A stretch of 64,000 bases of DNA from Manihot esculenta (Eukaryota; Streptophyta; Magnoliopsida; Malpighiales; Euphorbiaceae). Where the stretch lies: positions 24,750,027 to 24,814,026 of the forward strand of contig NC_035174.2 in assembly GCF_001659605.2 (NCBI RefSeq), in the 5' to 3' direction. The notes beneath the pieces are model-generated. The model ran no database searches. It was not told where the DNA came from and saw only the letters and a list, made by a program, of their open reading frames with translations. The position numbers and the translations under genes were made by a program. This document shows, one piece after another, positions 23,890 to 34,366 of this stretch. Position 1 is the stretch's first letter. Each line of letters opens with the position of its first letter.

Positions 23890-24061
23890 TTCGGCAGCCG
23901 AAAGTTCATTCGGCCGCCGAACCTCTTGCATGGTAGCTTAGGCTGCCACAGCTTGCCCCGAGTGTTTTTGCATGTTCGGCTTTGTTTGGGGGATTCGGCC
24001 GCCGAAGGTGCCGCCGAAGGTGCTTGAGTTTCGTCTCTGGAGAGGACATTCGGCCGCCGAA
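23890..24061 (+). repeat. Cluster-2 GC palindromes in A 5' LTR
   Basis: Perfect 6+1+6 palindromes TTCGGC-N-GCCGAA at 23890, 23909, 23994 and 24049, plus half sites GCCGCCGAA. Confidence 0.9.
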
Positions 24062-24464
24062 CCTGCCGCCGAAAGTGTTCTGTCCAGCTTTTCTTTTGCA
24101 TGCTTTGCATGATTAGTTAAGTGAGTGTCAGGGGATTCTTGGGGAGTTTAATAGAGGTATTGATAAGTTAGTTTGGTCCCTCATTTGAGTCCATCTGTAT
24201 AGGTACAGACCAGAGGAACCAGAGAGAGCAGCAGTGAGTACTGCTCCAGAGTTTCAGAGCCTGCAGAGTCAGTCAGTCCAGATAGCCAGAGGTGAGTGGA
24301 ACTAAACTTATAACTTTTAATTGAACCACAAACTGCTTTTAGCATATCTCATGCATCATGTTTATGCCATAGGTTGATTGCATTAGTATTCACGAATATG
24401 TTGCATTGCATCGTTATTTGATGATGTGAGTAAATGCTGAATGATCCAATAGTCACAGACAGGA

Positions 24465-24653
24465 AGACCAGGAGCCTTTGACTACGCCCTGGCACGTATA
24501 GCAAAGACCAGGAGCCTTTGACTACGCCCTGGCAGGTATATAGTAAAGTCCAGGAGCCTTTGACTACGCCCTGGCAATGGTAAGTTCACAGGTGTTATAT
24601 ACACATATACATATATGACAGGAAGACCAGGTGCTCGATTCTACGCCCTGGCA
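24465..24653 (+). repeat. LTR minisatellite of element A, 5' copy
   Basis: Four units of about 28 bp: three with CCAGGAGCCTTTGACTACGC then CCTGGCA, the fourth with a changed core. The CCAGG and CCTGG ends of each unit can pair. Confidence 0.9.
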
Positions 24654-25264
24654 CAGAGTTACTGGGACTATGTGGTGACAGGTTTACTCTTGATGTGGCT
24701 TGTCTGTGATATGGTGCATTCCATGAGATCATATTTTACTGAGATGTTTTACTGTTCTACTCACTGGGCTATAGAGCTCATCCCACTCCCTTAACCCCAG
24801 TTTTGCAGGTTCAGTATTCAATGTACAGTGTACAGGAAGGGACAGACCAGCAGAGTACAGAAAAAGTAAAGAGATCTGTAATAGCTTAGAGTGGACATGT
24901 AATATTAAAGAGATATAATAGTTGTTGCTTGACCTAGTGATGTATGTGTTGTACATGATCTGTATATGTATATATGTTTTCTTGTATGTGAAAACCAGGC
25001 TTGACAGGTATGAATGAACCCATCTAGAGCAAGCTCTAGTCAGGGATACAGAGTACAGAGTACATGAGTACAGAGTACAGAGATAGTGCATGCACAGGTT
25101 AAGCCTTGGTTCAGAAAAGAGTTTTATTTTCACTGAAAATGTATGATCATGTATGAGGTTTACAGGTACACAGAGAGTATAGTAGGCTTGCTACGAGTTC
25201 TGGCGGCCTTAAGCCGACCTGAATCCTAGCGCCGGTGACGGTCCTTTTTGGGGTCGTTACAGAT

Positions 25265-25277
25265 TGGTATCAGAGCC
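25265..25277 (+). promoter_or_regulatory. Primer binding site of element A
   Basis: TGGTATCAGAGCC, three bases after the LTR, complementary to the 3' end of initiator tRNA-Met. Confidence 0.9.
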
Positions 25278-25473
25278 CTAGGTTCACATGATCGGACCTA
25301 TAGAGACAGTGTTGGGCTCAGACAGGTTAGAAGTGGTCAAGCACAATAGGAAATCATGTCCACTAGGATAGGGTCTTGAGTCCTATCTGTTATGATATGC
25401 CATGAGTGTATGATTGCTATGTGATGTTTATGTGCTAAAATGGTATGTTATATGTTGTGTTTCCAGAGTAAAG

Positions 25474-28400
25474 ATGCGAGGAACTCGTCGATCAGCTCGA
25501 TTGACTGGAGTCCCACCAGAGAATGAGAGACCAGCTGCTCGTCCTCCTGCATTGCCAAGGGCAAGGTCTCAGAGATCCAGCAGGGAAGGTACGTCGATAG
25601 ACCCTAGAAGGTCTGTAGACGAGAGCAGAAGAGGAACAGTGAGGGGAGGAAGATCAGAGGAAAGGAGGGAAGCTATGGAAATTGATCCGTCTAGAGATGA
25701 CAGCATGGGTATAGGCAGTTTTGAGGAAGGGATGGGAGAATCACAGGGTGGTGCTCAAGCCTCAGGTTTTGGCTATCCATCCTTGTTTCAGGAGCCAGAG
25801 TATCCGATGGAGGGGATGTCGGAGTACTCTCGATTTGACCCATATCCTACATACATGCCATATATGCCATATCCTCACTATTACCCATCATATCCACCAT
25901 ATCCTATGTATCCATCTTCCCCTATACATTCAAGTGCAGCACACCTAGAGCCAAATGAACCAAATGAACCAGTACTACCACCAGAACCAGTAGCCCCTGT
26001 TGTTGACAGACATGAACCTAGCTCTTCTGGAGGTAAAGTCCAAATGACGGAGTACTTGAAATTGGATGCTCCTAAATACAACACGGGAGATGATCCATTT
26101 GATTACCTCAGAGCAGTTAGGATGATAACCAGTGAGTTGGGAGCAGATGATAGGAGAGCCATTGAGATGGCAGGTTTCACATTAAAGTGCAAGAAAGCCA
26201 GAGAATGGTTTAAGAATTATGTGGAGCCTAGAATGGACAGTATGTCATGGGGAGAGTTCGCCAATGAGTTTGCAGGGTGGGCTTTTCCTGACAGTTCGAG
26301 GGAGATGAAAGTAATTGAATTTGAACAGTTAAGACAAACAGACGAGATGAGTGTTGATGAATTCACAGATAAGTTCCTGGATCTGCTTCAGTACGTGGGT
26401 CAAGCCTATGATACTGATCAGAAGAAAGCAAGGAGATATACCATGAGACTTCATCCCAGGTATTCTTCTTTGATCCTTCCAGCAGAAAAGGAGAGTTTTC
26501 ACTCTATTATAGATGCAGCCAGGAAAATGGAAGCTAGTGCCAATATTCAGAAACAGTCAAGGGCACAAGCTTCGGGTTCTAAGGCCCCCAATTCAGGTTC
26601 TACAGGTAGTAAAAGATGGGATAGAGCGAGAGGAACAAGGAAAGGGTTCTGGAATAAAGTCAAGTCAGGTCTGGGAATAGGTAGTGGCTCAAGCTCTGGC
26701 ACAGCTCCAGTCTGCAGACGATGCGGAAAACCACATGGAGGAGTTTGTCGGTTGGGATCTACAGCTTGTTTTCGATGTGGACAGGAAGGGCATATTGCTC
26801 GGGATTGTCCGCAGATGACTTTTGCACCATCCCAGCAGATGAGTTCAGGTAGTGTGGTACAGCCAGTTGTACGGCCAGCAGCTCCAGTCATGCCTCAGAC
26901 TAGTGGCAGAGGTAGAGGGAGAGGGGTAGCCTCTACTTCAGCAGCAGGTTCCCGAGGTGGAAATCCGGTAGCCCCAGCACGGATTTTCACAGTGACACAG
27001 GAGGAGGCTAACACGTCGAACACAGTGGTGTCAGGTAATCTCATCATTGGGTGTTCAGATGTGTATGCTTTGATGGACCCCGGTGCTTCTCATTCCTTTA
27101 TTGCTTCGAGAGCCATAGAGAGGTTGGGCTTGATCAGTTCTGAGTTAGAGTATCCTCTCTGGGTCAGTGGACCTAGATGTGACCCATCAGTGGCAGTGTC
27201 AGTCTGTCGTTTCAGTCCAGTGTTCATAGAGGGTAGATGCCTTCCAGCTGACCTTGTGGTTCTAGACTTGACAGATTTTGATGTCATTCTAGGGATGGAT
27301 TGGCTATCTGCATATAGTGCTACGTTGGACTGTCGAGGGAAGCTAGTGAGTCTCAGAGACCAGGATGGGTCAGAGTGTGTCTTCAGAGGAGACAGGAGAG
27401 GTACACCCAGAGGTATGATTTCAGCCCTTCAGGCTCGTCGTTTGCTTAGGAGGGGTTGTCAGGGGTTTCTAGCTCATGTGAGAGAGCTAGATAGTCAGGT
27501 TAGGGAACCAGCCACAGTACCAGTAGTCCGAGAGTTTCTCGATGTGTTCCCAGACGATTTGCCAGGACTACCACCTGATAGGGAGATAGGGTTTGACATT
27601 GAATTATTGCCAGGTACCAGACCTATCTCTATTCCTCCCTACAGGATGGCGCCAGCTGAGTTAACAGAGTTGAAAGAACAGTTGCAGGACTTGGTAGATA
27701 AGGGTTTCATCCGCCCTAGTACCTCACCTTGGGGTGCTCCAGTGCTCTTTGTCAGAAAGAAGGATGGATCCCTCAGACTTTGTATCGACTACAGACAGTT
27801 GAACAAGGTCACTATCAAGAATAAGTATCCCTTACCTCGGATTGATGATCTATTTGACCAGCTAGCTGGAGCAGGTTGTTTCTCGAAAATAGATCTGAGA
27901 TCTGGGTATCATCAGTTGAGAGTCAGAGAGGCAGATGTGCCTAAGACAGCTTTTCGGACCAGATATGGGCATTATGAGTTCTTAGTGATGCCGTTCGGGT
28001 TGACTAACGCCCCTGCAGCATTTATGGATCTCATGAACAGGGTATTCAGTGAGTTTCTGGATCACTTTGTCATTGTGTTTATCGATGATATCTTAGTGTA
28101 TTCCAGAGATGCAGAGGAGCATGCCCAGCATCTGAGGATTGTTTTGCAGACACTGAGAGAGCATGGTTTATACGCCAAGTTCTCGAAGTGTGAGTTTTGG
28201 TTACGGAGCATTTCCTTCTTGGGACATGTAGTATCAGCAGAGGGTATTGAGGTAGACCCCAAGAAGATAGAGGCTGTAGCTAACTGGCCCAGACCCACTA
28301 CAGTGACTGAGATTAAAAGCTTTCTGGTACTGGCAGGTTACTACAGGAGGTTCGTTCAGAACTTCTCAAAGATAGCAGCTCCTGTGACCAAATTGACTCA

Positions 28401-30420
28401 GAAGAACCAGAAGTTTATCTGGTCAGACCAGTGTGAAGAGAGCTTTGAGGAGCTCAAGAGGAGATTGACAACAGCACCAGTGTTAGCTCTGCCGGTCAGT
28501 AATGAGGACTTCACAGTGTTCTGTGATGCATCTCGAGTGGGATTGGGTTGTGTTTTGATGCAGAGTGATAAAGTAATAGCTTATGCTTCTAGACAGTTGA
28601 AGAAGCACGAGTTGAATTACCCTACCCATGATCTAGAGATGGCAGCAGTTATCTTTGCACTTAAGATGTGGCGGCATTACCTCTACGGAGTTAAATGCGA
28701 GATCTTCACTGATCATAAGAGTTTACAGTACATCTTAAGTCAAAGAGAGCTGAATTTGAGGCAGAGAAGGTGGGTTGAATTGCTCAGTGACTATGATTGT
28801 AAGATCCAGTATCATCCGGGTAAGGCGAATATTGTCGCAGACGCCCTAAGCCGGAAGTCACTAGGCAGTTTATCCCATATAGCAACAGAGCGGAGACCAG
28901 TTGTGATGGAGCTTTATAAGCTCTTTGACGAAGGATTACAGTTAGAGTTGTCTGGTACAGGTGCGTTGATAGCACAGATGAGAGTGACACCTGTGTTTCT
29001 GGAGCAGATAGCTCAGAGACAGCATGAGGACCCTGAGTTGATAAAAATTGCCAGAACTGTTCAGTCAGGCAATAGTGCAGAGTTCAGATTTGACAGCAAA
29101 GGGATCCTTCGCTATGGGAGTCGACTTTGTGTACCAGATAGGGGCAGTGTGAAGGAAGACATTATGAGGGAAGCTCATAATGCGAGGTATAGTGTTCACC
29201 CAGGAGCCACCAAGATGTATCAGGATCTGAAAAGGGTCTATTGGTGGCCAGCCATGAAGAAAGAAGTGGCGCAGTTCGTGACAGCCTGTGAGGTTTGTCA
29301 GAGGGTGAAATTAGAGCATCAGAAACCAGCCGGAATGCTTAACCCATTACCGATTCCAGAGTGGAAATGGGAGAACATAGCCATGGATTTTGTAGTGGGT
29401 TTACCAGTAGCGTCCAACAGGATAGACTCGATATGGGTGATTGTGGACAGACTCACGAAATCTGCTCATTTTCTTCCAGTACGGAGTAACTATTCTGTGG
29501 ATAAGTTGGCACAGGTCTATCTGGATGAGATAGTGAGATTACATGGAGTTCCAGTGTCTATAGTTTCAGACAGAGGACCTCAATTTACTTCTCACTTTTG
29601 GCGGAGTCTGCAAAGTGCGATGGGCACGAGATTAGAGTTCAGTACTGCTTTCCACCCACAGACTGATGGACAGTCAGAAAGGACCATCCAGACCATAGAG
29701 GATATGCTTCGACTATGTGTGTTAGACTTTGGCGGTTCTTGGAGGCAGCATCTACCTTTGGTAGAGTTTGCCTACAATAACAGTCATCATGCTAGCATTG
29801 GGATGGCTCCTTATGAAGCTTTATATGGGAGGAAGTGCAGATCCCCTGTTTGTTGGGAAGAAGTAGGAGAGAAGGCTCTTGCAGGGCCAGAGTTAGTAGA
29901 CATTACCAGTCGAATGGTGCCCATGATCAGAGAGAGAATCAGAACAGCTCAGAGTAGACAGAAAAGTTATGCAGACATTCGCAGGAAGCAGTTAGAGTTT
30001 CAAGAGGGTAATTGGGTATTGCTGAAAGTGTCTCCAATGAAAGGAGTGGTTCGTTTTGGGAAGAAGGGTAAATTAGCTCCACGGTACATTGGACCCTTTG
30101 AGGTGTTGCAGAGGATCGGAAATGTGTCGTATAAGCTGGATTTACCTGCTTCTATGGAGAGAATTCACCCGGTATTTCATGTTTCTATGCTACGACAGTT
30201 TGTGTCAGATCCGAATCAGGTTCTGAGTGAGCCTGAGGTGGAGATTCATACAGATCTCACCTATATAGAGCAGCCAGTGCGGATTCTGGACACGCAGATC
30301 AGACAGCTAAGGAACAAGGAGATTCCGATGGTGAAAGTTCTATGGAACCACCATAATCTAGAAGAGTGCACATGGGAGACGCGGGAGTCTATGCTCCAGC
30401 AGTATCCATATTTGTTTTAA
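25474..30420 (+). CDS. Gag-pol polyprotein of Tekay-type element A
   Basis: The frame is open from 25414 (1668 codons). I choose the ATG at 25474 because [12 protein letters not shown] is the start conserved in B, D, F and G. Residues counted from 25414: basic N-terminus, Pro/Tyr-rich segment about 120-180, Gag capsid-type domain about 215-370, two Cys/His clusters about 436-465 ([12 protein letters not shown], then [14 protein letters not shown]), protease active site MDPGASHSF near 552, reverse transcriptase with FIDDIL (Asp 891), RNase H (FCDAS near 1038, LEMAA, TDHKSL, VADALSR), integrase (SDRGPQF Asp 1386, DGQSE), GPF module about 1550, chromodomain about 1615-1668. It copies element RNA and inserts the DNA; the chromodomain is thought to guide insertion to methylated histone H3. 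One oddity: [10 protein letters not shown] where all relatives have [10 protein letters not shown]. Confidence 0.95.
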   Translation: MRGTRRSARLTGVPPENERPAARPPALPRARSQRSSREGTSIDPRRSVDESRRGTVRGGRSEERREAMEIDPSRDDSMGIGSFEEGMGESQGGAQASGFGYPSLFQEPEYPMEGMSEYSRFDPYPTYMPYMPYPHYYPSYPPYPMYPSSPIHSSAAHLEPNEPNEPVLPPEPVAPVVDRHEPSSSGGKVQMTEYLKLDAPKYNTGDDPFDYLRAVRMITSELGADDRRAIEMAGFTLKCKKAREWFKNYVEPRMDSMSWGEFANEFAGWAFPDSSREMKVIEFEQLRQTDEMSVDEFTDKFLDLLQYVGQAYDTDQKKARRYTMRLHPRYSSLILPAEKESFHSIIDAARKMEASANIQKQSRAQASGSKAPNSGSTGSKRWDRARGTRKGFWNKVKSGLGIGSGSSSGTAPVCRRCGKPHGGVCRLGSTACFRCGQEGHIARDCPQMTFAPSQQMSSGSVVQPVVRPAAPVMPQTSGRGRGRGVASTSAAGSRGGNPVAPARIFTVTQEEANTSNTVVSGNLIIGCSDVYALMDPGASHSFIASRAIERLGLISSELEYPLWVSGPRCDPSVAVSVCRFSPVFIEGRCLPADLVVLDLTDFDVILGMDWLSAYSATLDCRGKLVSLRDQDGSECVFRGDRRGTPRGMISALQARRLLRRGCQGFLAHVRELDSQVREPATVPVVREFLDVFPDDLPGLPPDREIGFDIELLPGTRPISIPPYRMAPAELTELKEQLQDLVDKGFIRPSTSPWGAPVLFVRKKDGSLRLCIDYRQLNKVTIKNKYPLPRIDDLFDQLAGAGCFSKIDLRSGYHQLRVREADVPKTAFRTRYGHYEFLVMPFGLTNAPAAFMDLMNRVFSEFLDHFVIVFIDDILVYSRDAEEHAQHLRIVLQTLREHGLYAKFSKCEFWLRSISFLGHVVSAEGIEVDPKKIEAVANWPRPTTVTEIKSFLVLAGYYRRFVQNFSKIAAPVTKLTQKNQKFIWSDQCEESFEELKRRLTTAPVLALPVSNEDFTVFCDASRVGLGCVLMQSDKVIAYASRQLKKHELNYPTHDLEMAAVIFALKMWRHYLYGVKCEIFTDHKSLQYILSQRELNLRQRRWVELLSDYDCKIQYHPGKANIVADALSRKSLGSLSHIATERRPVVMELYKLFDEGLQLELSGTGALIAQMRVTPVFLEQIAQRQHEDPELIKIARTVQSGNSAEFRFDSKGILRYGSRLCVPDRGSVKEDIMREAHNARYSVHPGATKMYQDLKRVYWWPAMKKEVAQFVTACEVCQRVKLEHQKPAGMLNPLPIPEWKWENIAMDFVVGLPVASNRIDSIWVIVDRLTKSAHFLPVRSNYSVDKLAQVYLDEIVRLHGVPVSIVSDRGPQFTSHFWRSLQSAMGTRLEFSTAFHPQTDGQSERTIQTIEDMLRLCVLDFGGSWRQHLPLVEFAYNNSHHASIGMAPYEALYGRKCRSPVCWEEVGEKALAGPELVDITSRMVPMIRERIRTAQSRQKSYADIRRKQLEFQEGNWVLLKVSPMKGVVRFGKKGKLAPRYIGPFEVLQRIGNVSYKLDLPASMERIHPVFHVSMLRQFVSDPNQVLSEPEVEIHTDLTYIEQPVRILDTQIRQLRNKEIPMVKVLWNHHNLEECTWETRESMLQQYPYLF

Positions 30421-30457
30421 GGTTAGTTTCTTCCTTGTGTTTTGTTTTGTGTTTTAG

Positions 30458-30494
30458 GAACATCCGAGGACGAATGTTCTTAAGGAGGGGAGAA
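30458..30494 (+). promoter_or_regulatory. Hairpin and polypurine tract of element A
   Basis: Arms GAACATCCG (30458-30466) and CGAATGTTC (30471-30479) around loop AGGA, then AAGGAGGGGAGAA (30482-30494) against the LTR. One arm base is mispaired. Confidence 0.85.
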
Positions 30495-32675
30495 TGTAAT
30501 ACCCGGCTAGAATCCGGCACCGGAATTCCTATTATCTGGCGGAATCCGGGGTGTTGGGATTCTATCTAAGGGTAGGAGTTATGTGTTACTAAGGATTATG
30601 ATGTGTTTAAATGTTTTTTTTAAGATAAATGGAACTAAGTTAGAGTTGAAATGACCTAAGGCAGTTGAGCCAAGTTCGGCCGCCGAAAGTAAGTTCGGCC
30701 GCCGAAAGTGTTTGGCTTCCGAAGGGAAGTTCGGCCCCCGAACGTTGCATGGTCTTGCATATGATTGGGCAGCCGACGATGAGTTGGCCAGCCAAGCTGA
30801 GTCATGGCTTTTGACAGATGTTGGCCTCAGATTCTTGCCATGAATTAGCCACGTCTTCTATGACTCATCTGCAAGTGTTTTGAGCAGCTCATGCAGGAGT
30901 TTGCTCATTCACCAAGTTTTGAAGGGTTTGAAGCAAAAAGTGAGTTTGAGAGAGTTTGAGAGTGTGAGAAGAGGTGATCCGTTTTCCCTTGTTCAGAGTG
31001 TTTAGCTTCTTGCTACAGGAGGTAAGTGATGCACTTGAACATGTGTATATGTTTCTGAGTTTATGGGGATAAAGGAAGGAGATGCATGCTTAGGGTATTA
31101 ATGGTAGTTTTAAAGAATTATGCATGGTTACATGTTTATATGTATGTTTGTTTTGTTGTTTGGGGTTATTAGCTAGTTTTGGACCCCTGTGATCATATAC
31201 ATGAGTATATGTATGTTGAGGAAGTGAAGTTTGCATGGTTTGAGAAGTTGAAGGAAAGAGGGAGATGGTTTGCCATTGAAACTGAGTTCTGGATGAACTC
31301 AGGTTCGGCAGCCGAAAGTTCATTCGGCCGCCGAACCTCTTGCATGGTAGCTTAGGCTGCCACAGCTTGCCCCGAGTGTTTTTGCATGTTCGGCTTTGTT
31401 TGGGGGATTCGGCCGCCGAAGGTGCCGCCGAAGGTGCTTGAGTTTCGTCTCTGGAGAGGACATTCGGCCGCCGAACCTGCCGCCGAAAGTGTTCTGTCCA
31501 GCTTTTCTTTTGCATGCTTTGCATGATTAGTTAAGTGAGTGTCAGGGGATTCTTGGGGAGTTTAATAGAGGTATTGATAAGTTAGTTTGGTCCCTCATTT
31601 GAGTCCATCTGTATAGGTACAGACTAGAGGAACCAGAGAGAGCAGCAGTGAGTACTGCTCCAGAGTTTCAGAGCCTGCAGAGTCAGTCAGTCCAGATAGC
31701 CAGAGGTGAGTGGAACTAAACTTATAACTTTTAATTGAACCACAAACTGCTTTTAGCATATCTCATGCATCATGTTTATGCCATAGGTTGATTGCATTAG
31801 TATTCACGAATATGTTGCATTGCATCGTTATTTGATGATGTGAGTAAATGCTGAATGATCCAATAGTCACAGACAGGAAGACCAGGAGCCTTTGACTACG
31901 CCCTGGCACGTATAGCAAAGACCAGGAGCCTTTGACTACGCCCTGGCAGGTATATAGTAAAGTCCAGGAGCCTTTGACTACGCCCTGGCAATGGTAAGTT
32001 CACAGGTGTTATATACACATATACATATATGACAGGAAGACCAGGTGCTCGATTCTACGCCCTGGCACAGAGTTACTGGGACTATGTGGTGACAGGTTTA
32101 CTCTTGATGTGGCTTGTCTGTGATATGGTGCATTCCATGAGATCATATTTTACTGAGATGTTTTACTGTTCTACTCACTGGGCTATAGAGCTCATCCCAC
32201 TCCCTTAACCCCAGTTTTGCAGGTTCAGTATTCAATGTACAGTGTACAGGAAGGGACAGACCAGCAGAGTACAGAAAAAGTAAAGAGATCTGTAATAGCT
32301 TAGAGTGGACATGTAATATTAAAGAGATATAATAGTTGTTGCTTGACCTAGTGATGTATGTGTTGTACATGATCTGTATATGTATATATGTTTTCTTGTA
32401 TGTGAAAACCAGGCTTGACAGGTATGAATGAACCCATCTAGAGCAAGCTCTAGTCAGGGATACAGAGTACAGAGTACATGAGTACAGAGTACAGAGATAG
32501 TGCATGCACAGGTTAAGCCTTGGTTCAGAAAAGAGTTTTATTTTCACTGAAAATGTATGATCATGTATGAGGTTTACAGGTACACAGAGAGTATAGTAGG
32601 CTTGCTACGAGTTCTGGCGGCCTTAAGCCGACCTGAATCCTAGCGCCGGTGACGGTCCTTTTTGGGGTCGTTACA
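30495..32675 (+). repeat. 3' LTR of element A
   Basis: 2181 bp, nearly identical to the 5' LTR. Differences I see: one fewer T in the run at about 30614, G for A near 30973 (gaggtg against gaagtg), T for C near 31626 (agactag against agaccag). Confidence 0.95.
31880..32068 (+). repeat. LTR minisatellite of element A, 3' copy
   Basis: The same four units, in the same order and spacing, as in the 5' LTR. Confidence 0.9.
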
Positions 32676-34108
32676 GAAGCTGTCTGCTAAGACTGTGCCC
32701 CAAAAGTTGCCCTAGGACACTCCCGAGCCATGTGTCCCTCCTGCCCACATCTGAAGCAGGCTGTCGTCCCAACCAGACATACTCCTTTGTGCGGCCTCCC
32801 ACACTTCTTGCATACTGCATTATCTGCACCAGAGCTTGAGCCACTCCCTAATCCCAGACCTGACTTGATCTTATTCCAGAACTTGTTCTTCTTTGGCTTC
32901 TTGGTGGTACTGCTCCACCTCTTACTTCCTGAACTCAGAGAAGAAGGGTCTATCCTTCCCCCACCTGGGGTCTTGGAACCAGAAGGCTGTGCTACTGCTT
33001 GCTTGACTTTCCCTTTGATGATAGCACTGGCCTCCATCTTCTGGGCCATATCCACTATGGCATGGAAGCTCTCTCTATCTGCTGACTGGATCAAGGAGGA
33101 ATACCTGGAGTGGTGTTTAATGATATACCTCCTTGACTTCTTCTGGTCTGAGTCAAGATTTTGCCCTGCAAATGGCAACAGCTCCAAGAATCTGTCTGTG
33201 AACTCATCCACACTCATATCATCAGTCTGCCTCAACTGTTCAAACTCTATCATCTTCAATTCCCTTGAGCTGTCAGGGAAAGCCCATCCTGCAAACTCAT
33301 TGGCAAACTCCTCCCAGGATAGACTGTCCAATCTCGGGTTCACATAGTTCTTAAACCACTCTCGGGCCTTCTTGCATTTTAGTGTGAACCCAGCCATCTG
33401 AATGGCTCTACTGTCATCAGCTCCTATCTCATCTGTAATTGTTTTGACCCTCTCAAGGTACACAAACGGGTCATCACCGGTTTCAAACTGGGGAGCACCC
33501 AGCTTCATGTAGTCGGTCATCTTGACCTTGCTCCCTCCAGATGAGCTAGGTTTAGGCATTTGGGTTTCTGGGACAGTAGGTGCTGCTGGTGGTGGAGGAG
33601 GTGCAGCATCCCCCGGGGTAGGGTTTGCTGTACCTGGATAGAAAGATGGGGGTGGGTACATGGGGTACTGTGGGTACTGTGGGTAGAAAAGTGGGTACGG
33701 CATCTGAGAGTGATAAGGGTTAAAACTGGGGTAATCCGATGTACCTCCCATCGAATACCCGGGATTATGTGAAAAGGGTGGGTAATAGGGTGGCTGAATA
33801 AATCCCGAGGCCTGAGTGCCTCCTTGGGACTCTCCCATTCCCTCTTCCGACATACTTACTCCGAGACTGCCATCCCTCCTCTGATCCACATCCATCTAAT
33901 CTCCCACATCCTCTGACATTTCCCCTTGCACTGTTCCCCTCACTGATCTGCTTCTACCCAGATCCAGAGACCTTCTAGGGTCTCTTACTGCTCTTTCTCT
34001 GCTAGACCTACTTGATATTGCCCTAGGCAATGCAGGAGGACGGGCATCAGTGCCCTCGTCCTGGGGTGGTACTCCAGTCAATCGCGCAGATCGACGAGTT
34101 CCTCTCAT
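32676..34108 (-). pseudogene. Element B gag-pol, Gag part
   Basis: It starts at ATG 34108 ([12 protein letters not shown]...). A TAG at 33896-33898 stands where D has GAG and F has CAG. The frame then runs open through the Tyr/Pro-rich segment, the Gag domain ([36 protein letters not shown]), and two Cys/His clusters ([26 protein letters not shown]), to a second TAG at 32687-32689 where D and F have CAG. Element A follows 11 bases later. Reading frame is kept across the A insertion when one copy of the target duplication is removed. Only decay by point stops is seen here. Confidence 0.9.
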
Positions 34109-34353
34109 CCTGTTTTCTGAAAAACAGCACACATCACAAACACATTAGCATCATATGGTTCATGTGAGCACACATGAACCCGCATCACATACATCACATA
34201 TCATTAATGCACATGCATATAATCATGGCATTTTACATCATCATGCAAGACAGGACTCCACATCCTATCCTAGTGGACATGATCTTTCTATTGTGCTTGA
34301 CCTTCTATAACCTCTATGAGCCCAACACTCTAGGTCTGACCATATGAACCTAG

Positions 34354-34366
34354 GGCTCTGATACCA
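34354..34366 (-). promoter_or_regulatory. Primer binding site of element B
   Basis: Minus-strand TGGTATCAGAGCC three bases from the 5' LTR; intact. Confidence 0.9.

Larger units (their letters stand above)
23080..25261 (+). repeat. 5' LTR of element A
   Basis: 2182 bp from TGTAATACCCGG to GGTCGTTACA. It contains cluster-1 palindromes (23261-23292), a GTAAGT donor-like site at 23608, cluster-2 palindromes (23890-24061), an exon-like stretch 24203-24291 between acceptor- and donor-like sites, the conserved block (about 24379-24410), a minisatellite (24465-24653), and an acceptor-like TTTTGCAG at 24801-24808. I see no clear TATA box at the place used by B-F, so the promoter differs or is TATA-less. 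Confidence 0.95.
23080..32675 (+). mobile_element. Full-length, young Tekay-type element A
   Basis: A complete 9596-bp element: 5' LTR 23080-25261, primer site 25265, one long gag-pol frame, polypurine tract 30482-30494 and 3' LTR 30495-32675. It interrupts B at the gag/protease boundary. The target duplication is gaagt (23075-23079) against gaagc (32676-32680); relatives have gaagc, so the left copy took a C-to-T change. The two LTRs differ by two substitutions and one T in a T-run that I can find. Open frame, matching LTRs and intact primer sites make it a candidate for current activity. Confidence 0.95.

Noticed and set aside
24465..24653. CRISPR-like repeat-spacer pattern
   Set aside because: Three or four imperfect units with related spacers, in a plant LTR; it is a minisatellite.
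24729..25133. Identical 134-codon minus-strand frame here and at 32143-32547
   Set aside because: The identity simply reflects the two LTRs of element A. There is no homologous frame conserved in G's LTR.
22936..32689. Possible programmed UAG readthrough at the gag/protease boundary of B (TAG at 32687 and 22936), as in some retroviruses
   Set aside because: A, D and G have no stop there, relatives have CAG, and the following bases do not match the known leaky contexts of plant viruses. Two more TAGs lie in B elsewhere. Decay is the simpler reading.
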